Assembly: GCF_020535405.1 (NCBI RefSeq)
Contig: NZ_CP085036.1
Coordinates: forward strand, 930,001 to 994,000
DNA: 64,000 nt
Direction of reading: 5' to 3'
Source: Antiquaquibacter oligotrophicus
Lineage (GTDB): Bacteria; Actinomycetota; Actinomycetes; Actinomycetales; Microbacteriaceae
In this document: piece after piece, positions 55,593 through 62,989 of the stretch
How positions within the stretch are numbered: position 1 is the stretch's first letter
How the letters are laid out: each line of letters opens with the position of its first letter
Program-made: the position numbers and the translations under genes
The notes under the pieces: model-generated
What the model was told of the DNA's origin: nothing
The model's input: the letters and a program-made list of their open reading frames with translations, nothing else
Databases searched by the model: none

Positions 55593-55665
55593 GGGCCTGT
55601 AGCTCAGTTGGCAGAGCATCGGACTTTTAATCCGCGGGTCGTGGGTTCGAGCCCCACCGGGCCCA
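55593..55665 (+). tRNA. tRNA-Lys (anticodon TTT)
   Basis: 73 nt without encoded CCA. Acceptor stem GGGCCTG/CGGGCCC (one G-T pair), D-arm GCTCAGTTGGCAGAGC, anticodon loop CTTTTAA giving TTT, T-arm GTGGG-TTCGAGC-CCCAC. Its last 19 nt are repeated downstream, marking it as an integration site. Confidence 0.96.
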
Positions 55666-55838
55666 CGCAGCGCAGTGGCCCATCGGGCCGCGGCGATGCG
55701 TCTCCCCGAAGTAGAAGAACCAGTCGTGGGGTCCCCATCGCGCCGGTTCCGACGCGTCGCGCCTCTCCCGGCTTGCACCAACGCGCAACCGCGACGTGGC
55801 GGCCGTGCCGATGGGGAGTCGAGCCCCACCGGGCCCAC
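55647..55838 (+). repeat. Duplicated tRNA 3' end (att-like direct repeat)
   Basis: The 20-mer TCGAGCCCCACCGGGCCCAC occurs at 55647-55666 (tRNA 3' end) and again at 55819-55838. Such duplications are left by elements integrating into tRNA genes. The 152 bp between copies hold no recognisable gene. Confidence 0.8.
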
Positions 55839-55911
55839 TGGTCAGGCATTCGGATAGCGAGAGACCGCGGGGACACCGAGAATGGAAATACCGGCGGAAA
55901 CCCGTCCGCTA

Positions 55912-56130
55912 TCAGGTCGTGTGGCACTCAGGGCTGCAGTAGCGGCACCCGTTCGAGTCGCTGTAGTGATACTGCTTCGCCTGGCGTACAGCGCTCGCGC
56001 AACCTGCGTGCCAGCCAAGGTCGACGCGGTTGTGCGGTAGCGGCAGACAGCCGTACGGAGTATCGAGGCGATGAACCTCGTGGTCGTTTGACCCAGACTG
56101 AGCATTCTTGTTGACGATGTAGTTCGGCAC
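55912..56130 (-). CDS. Small Cys/His protein of unknown function
   Basis: 72 residues from GTG 56128-56130 (GGGATGGGGAT upstream). The text PNYIVNKNAQSGSNDHEVH ... CLPL ... LGWHAGCASAV ... GCRYCSPECHTT matches, from memory, a scattered family of small proteins ending in a CxxCxxxCH-like motif. It may bind metal. Function unknown; usually found in accessory regions. Confidence 0.65.
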   Translation of the reverse strand: MPNYIVNKNAQSGSNDHEVHRLDTPYGCLPLPHNRVDLGWHAGCASAVRQAKQYHYSDSNGCRYCSPECHTT

Positions 56131-56269
56131 TGATCCCCATCCCTGCGCACGACGGTGTGCGCACTTGGAGCTTAGGCCCAGCCACAGACGCCACGCCCGA
56201 GGCGAGGTAGGATTTCGCACGACGACGGGGACCCGGCGCATAGCCGAGCCCCCGCCTAGACCTCACCAG

Positions 56270-56404
56270 TTACTTTCCAGAGCGCTTGGTGGGCTTCTCC
56301 ACGACGGTCGTCCGCGGATTGCGGGCGGCCGTCGTGTGCTTTACGTAGCGGCCAGTGACGGCACTACGTGCGTGGCCCTTGCCACTCGAAGACTTGCTTG
56401 TCAT
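56270..56404 (-). CDS. 44-residue basic protein beside TIR gene
   Basis: Starts at ATG 56402-56404 after a strong GAGGAGGT site. The text SGKGHARSAVTGRYVKHTTA, then ARNPRTTVVEKP, is basic and Ser/Thr-rich. Many accessory regions carry small proteins with this SAVTGRYV...HPRTTV-like pattern, of unknown role. It lies 30 nt downstream of the TIR-like gene on the same strand, probably co-transcribed. Too short for common gene finders. Confidence 0.7.
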   Translation of the reverse strand: MTSKSSSGKGHARSAVTGRYVKHTTAARNPRTTVVEKPTKRSGK

Positions 56405-56434
56405 GTTCACCTCCTCTCACTTGAGCTTCGCAGG

Positions 56435-57571
56435 TCACTCCGCTGCGGAGGCCTGCTTGAAATCATTGAACGCCTTGAGGAGCTTCATCGTGGCCTCGTA
56501 GTCAAGCGTTGCTCCCTCGTAGCGCACTTCGTACAACCCCTGCAGGTTGGACGGCAGCGTGACGCCCTTCTCCACGAGCAGAATGAAGTTCCTCTTGTAG
56601 AGCGCCATCGCGCCACCGATCTCAATCAGAACGTTGGAATTCAGCATCTTGACCTCGCTGCCCTTGTCGTCCAGAAGGCGAGTCTCAGAACCGACGTGCA
56701 CGATTCCCGCGCCGCATGATCGCATGTCGTCCATGACCTTGTCAGGTACCGGCTTTGACACCGACTCCTTCTCGACGGAGACGATGGGCTCGAATCCACC
56801 GAAGGTGAGCAACTCCTTGATCTGCGCAACGATGTCGGAGTTCTTCCCGTGACTGACGAACACTCGCTTATTGTTCGCGATGCTGTTGGTCTGCACAGGT
56901 GCAACGGGAGCCGGAGGGATCGGTGACTCAACTGGGGTAGCAATCGTCGGCATCGGCGGCGCGACATCCTCCGCGGGTAGAGCCGAGTCAGTGAGTTCTG
57001 GCGATGCAGTCGAGCGACCGGACCCTTCGAGATTCACATATTGCTGGCCGTTGATCTCCTGAAGGAAGCCAGCCGCGGCAGCGTTCTCCAAGATCATGTC
57101 AAGCGCCTTGCCCGTGACTTCCGACGGCACATTCATCTCTTCGAGCACGTTCAGCGCGATAGACCGTGAAGGCACCTTGCTGCCGTCGTACTTTTCGAGA
57201 AACTGCCGAACGGCGCGCGGCTGGAGAACTGCTTCCCGGAGTGCGTCACGATCGTCACCCTCGGATGTGGGTGCCACGGCGCGTCGGCCGAGCGCGGTCA
57301 GACCGATCGTTTCGCCCTGTGCGGCGCCATCGGTAAGGCCGTACGCCACCGCTGCACCAGTGAGCATTCGGAACGTGCCGCCAGTAGGCGAGACGTTGAG
57401 CGCTGCCGCGACCATAAGAGGCCGAGTCGGTTGCTTGCCATACTCATCGCGCAGTGCCTCAGGTACGCGTAGCGCGTCGGTGATGGAGTAACTCGGCACA
57501 TCTGCCTGACTCAGACGAGCCTTCCTCTTCCCGCCGCCCTGGGGTTCTTCTTCTGTGTCCCTGCTGGCCAT
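56435..57571 (-). CDS. TIR-like nucleotide-binding effector with N-terminal helical domain
   Basis: 378 residues from ATG 57569-57571 (GGGAGG 6 nt upstream). Residues 25-185 are helical, with two winged-helix-like segments (LMVAAALNVSPTGGTFRML; ALNVLEEMNVPSEVTGKAL). A proline-rich linker (200-228) leads to a TIR-like domain of the CBASS Cap12/Pycsar-effector type (235-378): KRVFVSHGKN at 235-244 and the putative catalytic Glu317 in NVLIEIGGAMA. Relatives degrade NAD+ during antiphage defence. No cyclase gene is adjacent. Situated between tRNA-Lys and an integrase relic; composition is less GC-rich than the flanks. Confidence 0.82.
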   Translation of the reverse strand: MASRDTEEEPQGGGKRKARLSQADVPSYSITDALRVPEALRDEYGKQPTRPLMVAAALNVSPTGGTFRMLTGAAVAYGLTDGAAQGETIGLTALGRRAVAPTSEGDDRDALREAVLQPRAVRQFLEKYDGSKVPSRSIALNVLEEMNVPSEVTGKALDMILENAAAAGFLQEINGQQYVNLEGSGRSTASPELTDSALPAEDVAPPMPTIATPVESPIPPAPVAPVQTNSIANNKRVFVSHGKNSDIVAQIKELLTFGGFEPIVSVEKESVSKPVPDKVMDDMRSCGAGIVHVGSETRLLDDKGSEVKMLNSNVLIEIGGAMALYKRNFILLVEKGVTLPSNLQGLYEVRYEGATLDYEATMKLLKAFNDFKQASAAE

Positions 57572-57860
57572 TCTGGCCTCCCATCTGTAGCGGACAGCGC
57601 CAGCGTACACCCATGTCGCCGTGAAACGCGAGAAGGACGAACGCAAGAGCGCAGGCATATCCGCTTAGGGCTGGTAAAGACAGGCCATCTGGACATATGC
57701 ACTCTTTCTCACAAGAGTCGCACGCTTCTAGTTGCTCGCAAGCAAGCGCGCTTGGACCCGAATCAAAGCGTTCTTAGTGGGGCGCGGGTCCCAATCTGCG
57801 CTTTCATGCTGATTTTTGTCTTTGCGAATCAGACGGCCGACACGCTGAAGCAGCACCACG
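57572..57860. other. Island DNA without intact gene
   Basis: No credible start-to-stop gene. The minus strand reads RVGRLIRKDKNQHESADWD before a stop at 57728, possibly a gene fragment. It lies between the TIR promoter and the integrase relic. Confidence 0.5.
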
Positions 57861-57999
57861 TCAAGTCTCGGCCGTGAAACGCTTGAAGCGCGCGATGTGC
57901 TGCGCGTAGTCCGTCGGATAACAGGTGGGAATAGATCGTGTCCATGGCGACCACCGAGGCGTGACCGAGTCAGCGGCTCACCTGGTACGGCGGGAAGCC
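57861..57999 (-). pseudogene. Tyrosine recombinase (phage integrase) relic
   Basis: Only the last ~45 codons remain. Minus-strand translation gives FPPYQVSR, a TGA where Trp is expected, then LGHASVVAMDTIYSHL with the LGH motif and catalytic Tyr. One extra base shifts the frame, after which YPTDYAQHIARFKRFTAET runs to the stop at 57861. The N-terminal part is replaced by a GAGGCA microsatellite. Both defects show an inactivated integrase. Confidence 0.82.
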
Positions 58000-58005
58000 C
58001 GCCGA

Positions 58006-58073
58006 GAGGCAGAGGCAGAGGCAGAGGCAGAGGCAGAGGCAGAGGCAGAGGCAGAGGCAGAGGCAGAGGCAGA
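58006..58073. repeat. (GAGGCA)n microsatellite, about 11 units
   Basis: A near-perfect hexamer tandem abutting the integrase relic. On the plus strand it would encode Glu-Ala repeats, on the minus strand Leu-Pro or Cys-Leu repeats; none lies in a credible gene. Such arrays are prone to slippage. Confidence 0.9.
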
Positions 58074-58200
58074 CAACATTGTGGAAGAACTGGTCGGCGA
58101 TGGCACGTCTGCGCTGAACTACATGTCCGTGTGGCTTGCCCAAGTACTTCAAGCAATCGGCCACACTGTGGGCGAATAGCCCATCAACGAACGGGCACCG

Positions 58201-58848
58201 TCACGCGAGCGCTGGTACCCCTGCCTTCCGCCGCACGCAAGCCGCAGCATCCCGCGACCCTAGCCGCGCCATCTGCCGCAACCACCCCTCGCGCACGCCG
58301 GGCCCCGCATGCCGCACCTCCCCGAACCGCGTCACGCCGACCGTGCGCACGCCGCAGTACCAGAGCGTCGCGCGGGCCAACGAGGTCTCGGACGCGTTGC
58401 GGTACACGAGGCGGTTCCAGAGGCGGGGTGAGTCCATGGTCATGACGATGCGGGCGGTGCGGCCGGTGAGCAGGCGGTCCCAGAGGCGGCCGGTGGGGCG
58501 GTAGCGGAACGCGAAGCCGCTCAGAAACACCCGGTCGATGAATGATTTGAGGGCGGCCGGGTAGGTGCCCCACCACTGCGGGTAGAAGAAGACGAGGTGG
58601 TCGGCCCACGTGACGTCGTCGAGGTAGGCGGCGACGGCGGGTGGGAGTGGGGCGTCGTCGGGGTGGTCTGGTCGTGGCATCCGGAGTTCGCTGCGGGTGG
58701 TGGGGGTGCCGGGCACGGGGTCGCGGGCCAGGTCGATGGTGCGCACGTCGGCGCCGGCGGTGGTGGCCGCTGCCGCGTAGCTCTCGGCGAGCGCGTGGTT
58801 GAGCGCGTCGGCGATGGGGGTTCCGATGATGACGAGGATGCGCGTCAC
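58201..58848 (-). CDS. NAD(P)H-quinone reductase-like flavoprotein
   Basis: 215 residues from GTG 58846-58848, which overlaps the MarR stop (GTGA). The flavodoxin-like fold shows a VIIGTP start, WADHLVFFYPQWWGTYPAALKSFIDRV and a FRYRPTGRL segment, as in the KefF/NQO family. It likely reduces quinones or electrophiles. The MarR gene upstream is its probable regulator. Confidence 0.88.
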   Translation of the reverse strand: MTRILVIIGTPIADALNHALAESYAAAATTAGADVRTIDLARDPVPGTPTTRSELRMPRPDHPDDAPLPPAVAAYLDDVTWADHLVFFYPQWWGTYPAALKSFIDRVFLSGFAFRYRPTGRLWDRLLTGRTARIVMTMDSPRLWNRLVYRNASETSLARATLWYCGVRTVGVTRFGEVRHAGPGVREGWLRQMARLGSRDAAACVRRKAGVPALA

Positions 58849-59279
58849 CGCTGTGCCGCTTTCTGCAGGAGGAGCTCGTTGATGGCGTTGAGCTGCGAGT
58901 TCAGCTGGTCGGGGTCGAGGCCGGGAACCTGCCCGAGGATGTCGGTGAAGTCGCTGTCGAGTTTGCCGCCGGCGGCCTCGACGACTGCCCACGCTTGGGG
59001 TGTGAGGTCGAGCATTACCCGGCGGGCATTGCCGGGGTCGCCGGATGTGACGACCCAACCGTCCGCGACAAGTTCCGGCACGCGTTTGGATACGGCGGCT
59101 TTGGAGACGATGAGGCATTCGGCGAGTTCGGTGACGCTGGAGGTGCCGAGTTCGGCGAGGGTGGTGAGGAACCGGAAGTGGCTGAACGTCATGCCGTGGT
59201 GTTTGCGGAGGTACGCGTCGGCGTAGGCGTCGAAGTGCAGCACGACCTCGTGGAGGGTGACGGGGATGCGTGTGGCCAT
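58845..59279 (-). CDS. MarR-family regulator
   Basis: 144 residues from ATG 59277-59279. The winged helix is SSVTELAECLIVSKAAVSKRV with wing residues in DPGNARRVML. Translation is coupled to the quinone-reductase gene. Partial palindromes lie 30-45 nt upstream. Confidence 0.88.
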   Translation of the reverse strand: MATRIPVTLHEVVLHFDAYADAYLRKHHGMTFSHFRFLTTLAELGTSSVTELAECLIVSKAAVSKRVPELVADGWVVTSGDPGNARRVMLDLTPQAWAVVEAAGGKLDSDFTDILGQVPGLDPDQLNSQLNAINELLLQKAAQR

Positions 59280-59307
59280 GGGGGTAGTCAAGCGGCTTTG
59301 TGGCCGG

Positions 59308-59324
59308 TTGTCAACTAGTTAACA
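59308..59324. promoter_or_regulatory. MarR operator candidate
   Basis: TTGTCAACTAGTTAACA is a near-palindrome centred on CTAG (GTCAAC/GTTAAC arms) 29 nt before the MarR ATG; a further GTTGAC follows at 59327. This size and symmetry suit MarR dimers. Confidence 0.6.
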
Positions 59325-59368
59325 CTGTTGACACTGCCTTGTCAGCAGCCCGGAGAGCCGACGACGTG

Positions 59369-59463
59369 CACTTCTCCGGAGGTTTTGCCGCTGAGTCACA
59401 GGAGTCACACGCACTTCCGCGGAAACGCTGGGGTGGGCATCCGGATGCTCCGGAAAAGAGTGA
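59369..59463 (+). repeat. Inverted-arm intergenic element, copy C (95 nt)
   Basis: Arms CACTTCTCCGGAGG and CTCCGGAAAAGAGTG as in copies A and B. It is 12 nt longer: the GAGTCACA core motif is duplicated and the CCCGTTACCGG part has diverged. It lies between the stop of the minus-strand gene at 59506 and the MarR promoter. Confidence 0.72.
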
Positions 59464-59505
59464 CAAAGCCCGCGGGGCTCCGCGCCGCGGGCGGAGTCGA
59501 GGGCG

Positions 59506-60273
59506 CTAGTTCAGCGCCGGCAGGTCACCCGGGATCACGCCCGATCCGTACAGGTCCTTCGCGAGATCTTGCAGCGCCAGCAGCGCAACCCGCTGCGTGA
59601 GCGGCCCGTACGAGATGCGCGCGATCCCGAGCTCCTCGTACTCGGCCGCCGTCAGTGCGCCGGGGAGCCCGATCACACTGACCGTGTTGCGGCCGAGCTC
59701 GGCGACAACCTGCTGCACGGACTCGCGATCCATGAGCCCGGGGATGAACACGAGGGATGCCCCCTCCTCCAGAAACGCTTTGCCGCGCTTGATCGCCTCC
59801 GGAAGCCGCTCGCTGAGCGGTCCGGTGCCGCGTGCGATGGCATCCGTGCGGGCGTTCAGCTGGAACGGCACACCCTCCGCTTCGGCCGCTGCGACCATGG
59901 CGCGAACGTTCGCGACCGACTCGTCAAACGGCTTCAGCCGATCCTCCACGTTGGCGCCCACGACGCCGATGCCGATCACGCGACGAATGGTTTCGGCGGG
60001 GTTGTCGTACCCGTCGTCGAGGTCCGCGGAGACGGGAAGCTCGGTGGCGCCCACGATGATCTCGACCGCGTCGAGGGCGATCTGGAGGGGCATCCCGCCG
60101 TCCGGGTAGCCGTGGCTTGCCGCGATCGAGTGGCCTGCGGTCGCGATGGCGCGCGTCTCCGGGAGGCCGGCGACGACCTTGGTGGTGATGGCATCCCACA
60201 CGTTGACGACGCGGAGGATCTCGGGTGCCTGGTGGAGGTCGCGGAGGGTGGTGGCTTTCTCGATGGTGCTCAT
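59506..60273 (-). CDS. Isocitrate lyase/PEP mutase family protein
   Basis: 255 residues. The superfamily pattern is VVNVWDAIT, SADLDDGYDNPAETIRRV (metal-binding Asp residues), VEDR and LNARTDA. The usual lyase Cys motif (KKCGH type) is not seen, so it groups with PEP mutase-like C-C lyases of unknown substrate. Its ATG overlaps the preceding stop (ATGA), so it is the last gene of a four-gene operon. Confidence 0.85.
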   Translation of the reverse strand: MSTIEKATTLRDLHQAPEILRVVNVWDAITTKVVAGLPETRAIATAGHSIAASHGYPDGGMPLQIALDAVEIIVGATELPVSADLDDGYDNPAETIRRVIGIGVVGANVEDRLKPFDESVANVRAMVAAAEAEGVPFQLNARTDAIARGTGPLSERLPEAIKRGKAFLEEGASLVFIPGLMDRESVQQVVAELGRNTVSVIGLPGALTAAEYEELGIARISYGPLTQRVALLALQDLAKDLYGSGVIPGDLPALN

Positions 60274-60770
60274 GGGTCCACGGTAGCCCGCCTCTGTCTT
60301 GCCCTCCGCGCGACCTTCAGTACCGCGAAGAACGCGATGGTCCCGAGTGTCGCGCAGGCCGCGGCCCACACGGCGCCCAGCAGGAGCGGACTGTCCCCCA
60401 TCGGTAGGGCCGGGTTCGCTGTAAAGATGGCGTCGATTACGAGCAAGAAAGCGAGCGGGATGGCCAACACCCACGGCCCGAGAAACGCGGCGCCGAGCAT
60501 CCCGCCGATCGATCTCCTGTTCTGCCCCATTAGATAGCTCAACAGCGCGGCAAAGCCGCCCCACCCGATGGCCAGCACTGCGAAGAGTTGAGCGGACGGT
60601 ACGTAGCTGACCTCGAGGATCGAGTCATTGCCTGCCCTCCACGCGAGATCAGGCCCGGCGCTGAGCACCCATTGCATGATGAAGGCCATGATCGCTCCCG
60701 ACGCGATGCCAGCCGCGAGCAAGGCGAGAAGCAACGGGCGCCAGTCGGCTGCGCGGGATGGGGATGTCAC
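60270..60770 (-). CDS. Hypothetical membrane protein, four segments
   Basis: 166 residues from GTG 60768-60770 (GGAGGA upstream). Hydrophobic segments at about 10-35, 55-78, 90-115 and 125-150, basic tail. Overlaps neighbours on both sides by 4 nt (GTGA, ATGA). No family recognised. Confidence 0.7.
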   Translation of the reverse strand: MTSPSRAADWRPLLLALLAAGIASGAIMAFIMQWVLSAGPDLAWRAGNDSILEVSYVPSAQLFAVLAIGWGGFAALLSYLMGQNRRSIGGMLGAAFLGPWVLAIPLAFLLVIDAIFTANPALPMGDSPLLLGAVWAAACATLGTIAFFAVLKVARRARQRRATVDP

Positions 60771-61237
60771 TGCTCCTCCGCCCTGCACGGCTCCGCTTCG
60801 ACGTATCCTGCCCGCCCACAGGACACGGCAAGCGAGAGGGCGCGCGGGTGCTCACCGCACGTCATCATTTTGAGTTCGCTCCAGCTCCAGGAACCAAACC
60901 TTCCGGGATCGGCCCAGATGATGACGTCCGAGTCGCCGAAGACGAGCTCGACCCCGCGTTCGGAGTAGACGCTCCACGTCGCCTCTCCAGTGAAGGTCTC
61001 GTCCGTCGCCTCCCAGCAGATCTGGTCCCCGACCCACTCCCACTCACCTCCGGGTACCCCTTCGAGCGCCGCCGTGCCGTCGGCCCGGAGCAGGATCGAC
61101 ATGTCGTTCCCGGTCCATTGGACGGGAATATCAAAGTCGGGGTGGCCGGGGTTGGGTAGGGCGCGGCAGCCAACAAGTAGCGCCACACACATGGCTACGA
61201 GGATGCCCGCCTTGAACCACCCCAACGTCTTAGGCAT
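60767..61237 (-). CDS. Hypothetical lipoprotein
   Basis: 156 residues; lipobox LLVGC with Cys24. The mature part is Trp-rich and beta-like (FDIPVQWTGNDMSILLRADG, GEWEWVGDQICWEA), with further Cys near the end, resembling small secreted hypothetical proteins of soil actinobacteria. Overlaps the preceding gene by 8 nt. Confidence 0.75.
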   Translation of the reverse strand: MPKTLGWFKAGILVAMCVALLVGCRALPNPGHPDFDIPVQWTGNDMSILLRADGTAALEGVPGGEWEWVGDQICWEATDETFTGEATWSVYSERGVELVFGDSDVIIWADPGRFGSWSWSELKMMTCGEHPRALSLAVSCGRAGYVEAEPCRAEEQ

Positions 61238-62894
61238 TCGCGATCCCCCGTTCGCGAAGTTCCGCGATCACGCGGAGCTCGTCGGCGAAGTGTTTATCGC
61301 GTGGGTTGGCGATCAAGGTGGCGTCCTCCCAGCCATACCTCACCAGGTCATCGAGGGTCACAGAAAAGTGGGATCGGCCGAAATCTATGTCCCGCCACGG
61401 AGCCGAGATGGCGTTCTCGAACGGCACGACAGCGTGTATTTCGGGATTGAGCAGAAAGAAGCGTGAGGGGTGCCCACGCACATAGATGGGGCCCCGCGCG
61501 TCGCGAAGATCGAGCATCCACTCGGGATCCTGGAGCCGCCGTTCGTAGAGCGCTCGGTGAACCTCCCACTCCCGTTCGTGCCCGCGATATTTGGTGATCT
61601 CGGGAAAGAGACTGAGCGGACCTACTCGCCCCCGGAGGGTGACTCGCCGAATCTCGCATCCGCGAACGAACCCTGACGGGATGTCCGTGTCGAGCCCCTC
61701 AATGGTGAGGTCCTCGATCACCGCACCCGAGATCTGTGACCTTCGCATTCGCAGGCGCCTCAGGTTGAGGTCTCGAATCACGGGGCGCGCCTCGGGGTCG
61801 TCTGTGATCTCCGTGCGGCAATCCAGGAGCGTGATGCGCTCAGCAGTGATGCCGCTCAGACTCTCACCCGCCCACAACGTATGGCCCTCGAGTTGCAGCT
61901 CCGTGGCCTTTCGGGCTGACGTTGAGCTGGGCGGAATGGGCTCGGCGTGGGTCGTTGACGCCGCAAGAGGCGACGCCCCGGAGGTGCCCGCCACCCCCGC
62001 GAGCACGGTTATGTGCGGCCACTGGTGGGGTCGTCCCTGCCACAGAAGCACCTCACTGGCAAGCGGAATTACATCGACCACACCCGCAGGAACATTCACT
62101 CGCTCGACTACGTCGCGGCCTGTGGCGTCCAACACGAGGAGACCCCGATCACCCTCGGAGGCCAAGAGGTGCCCATCGGCAGTGTGGGCGAGAAGGCGAG
62201 TAGCGCCAACATCCGGCCCCACCTCACTACTACGCATCCTTGTTGTGTCGTACCAGGCGATGCTGCCCAACGGATGAAGTTCACCGTAGGTACTCTCGCG
62301 GCTGGGAAGGTAGGCCACATGTGCGCCGATCGCCAGTGCGGAGGCGGCGCGGGGAATCGCCACCGACTTCCCTGAAGGGGCGAGGTGGTGTGCCTCACGA
62401 GCCAGTCCCGCTTGGAAGCTCATGAACAGACGGGATGCCTCGTCACCGACCGTGACGTCCGGTGCAGGCACGCGCATCCGGCCCACGAGCTCCATCGACT
62501 CAGTGGACACCACGGCAACCGTCTTGCCAAAGCGCGAGGAGACACCGACTGTCGCGTTGCCGAGTGGAGTCAAGGTGCTCTGGTGAGTGCCCAATCCTCG
62601 CCGGAGTCGCCGCGTCACCGTTGCCGTAGACAGCTCGATTTCGAAGAGACCGTACGAGCACAGAAGCCATGCCCGGTCGAGCGACGGGTCACCGACGGCA
62701 TCCTGGATCACCCCGCTGACGCCTTTGCCGCGCTTCCACGAACCATCGCGTGTATCGAGGATTCCGAAGCGGGCGGCTGCGTCGCCTTCGAACCAGGACA
62801 CGACAACCAACCCGGCTCCCAGGGGAAGCATCCTTCCGGTGCCGACAGCGACGGATCGCTCAACCGGCAGAGGGAGGTGAGCTTCAATCCGCAT
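61230..62894 (-). CDS. Hypothetical protein, beta-propeller-like plus pentapeptide-like part
   Basis: 554 residues, TACGAT 6 nt before the ATG. Residues 1-300 show repeated short strand blocks (VVVSWFEG, AWLLCSYGLFEI, LLASEGDRGLLVLDATG) suggesting a propeller. Residues about 325-450 have an alternating polar/hydrophobic pattern (LNLRRLRMRRSQISGAVIED, LTIEGLD) suggesting a beta-helix. The C-terminal 100 residues look globular. No signal peptide. First gene of an overlapping operon with a lipoprotein and a membrane protein. Function unknown. Confidence 0.7.
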   Translation of the reverse strand: MRIEAHLPLPVERSVAVGTGRMLPLGAGLVVVSWFEGDAAARFGILDTRDGSWKRGKGVSGVIQDAVGDPSLDRAWLLCSYGLFEIELSTATVTRRLRRGLGTHQSTLTPLGNATVGVSSRFGKTVAVVSTESMELVGRMRVPAPDVTVGDEASRLFMSFQAGLAREAHHLAPSGKSVAIPRAASALAIGAHVAYLPSRESTYGELHPLGSIAWYDTTRMRSSEVGPDVGATRLLAHTADGHLLASEGDRGLLVLDATGRDVVERVNVPAGVVDVIPLASEVLLWQGRPHQWPHITVLAGVAGTSGASPLAASTTHAEPIPPSSTSARKATELQLEGHTLWAGESLSGITAERITLLDCRTEITDDPEARPVIRDLNLRRLRMRRSQISGAVIEDLTIEGLDTDIPSGFVRGCEIRRVTLRGRVGPLSLFPEITKYRGHEREWEVHRALYERRLQDPEWMLDLRDARGPIYVRGHPSRFFLLNPEIHAVVPFENAISAPWRDIDFGRSHFSVTLDDLVRYGWEDATLIANPRDKHFADELRVIAELRERGIANA

Positions 62895-62989
62895 TTCGAG
62901 ATCGTATCGCTGCGGAATCCATCGAAGGATGTGCGTTAGCGCCAGAACCGCGCCGGGTTCCTCGAGCCGCCAACGATAGGGTCATCCAC

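Noticed and set aside
58006..58073. CRISPR or iteron array
   Set aside because: A simple 6-nt tandem repeat without unique spacers or a replication gene.
57925..58179. Plus-strand protein with Glu-Ala repeats
   Set aside because: Its length is produced by the GAGGCA microsatellite running over an integrase relic; no ribosome site or homologous text.
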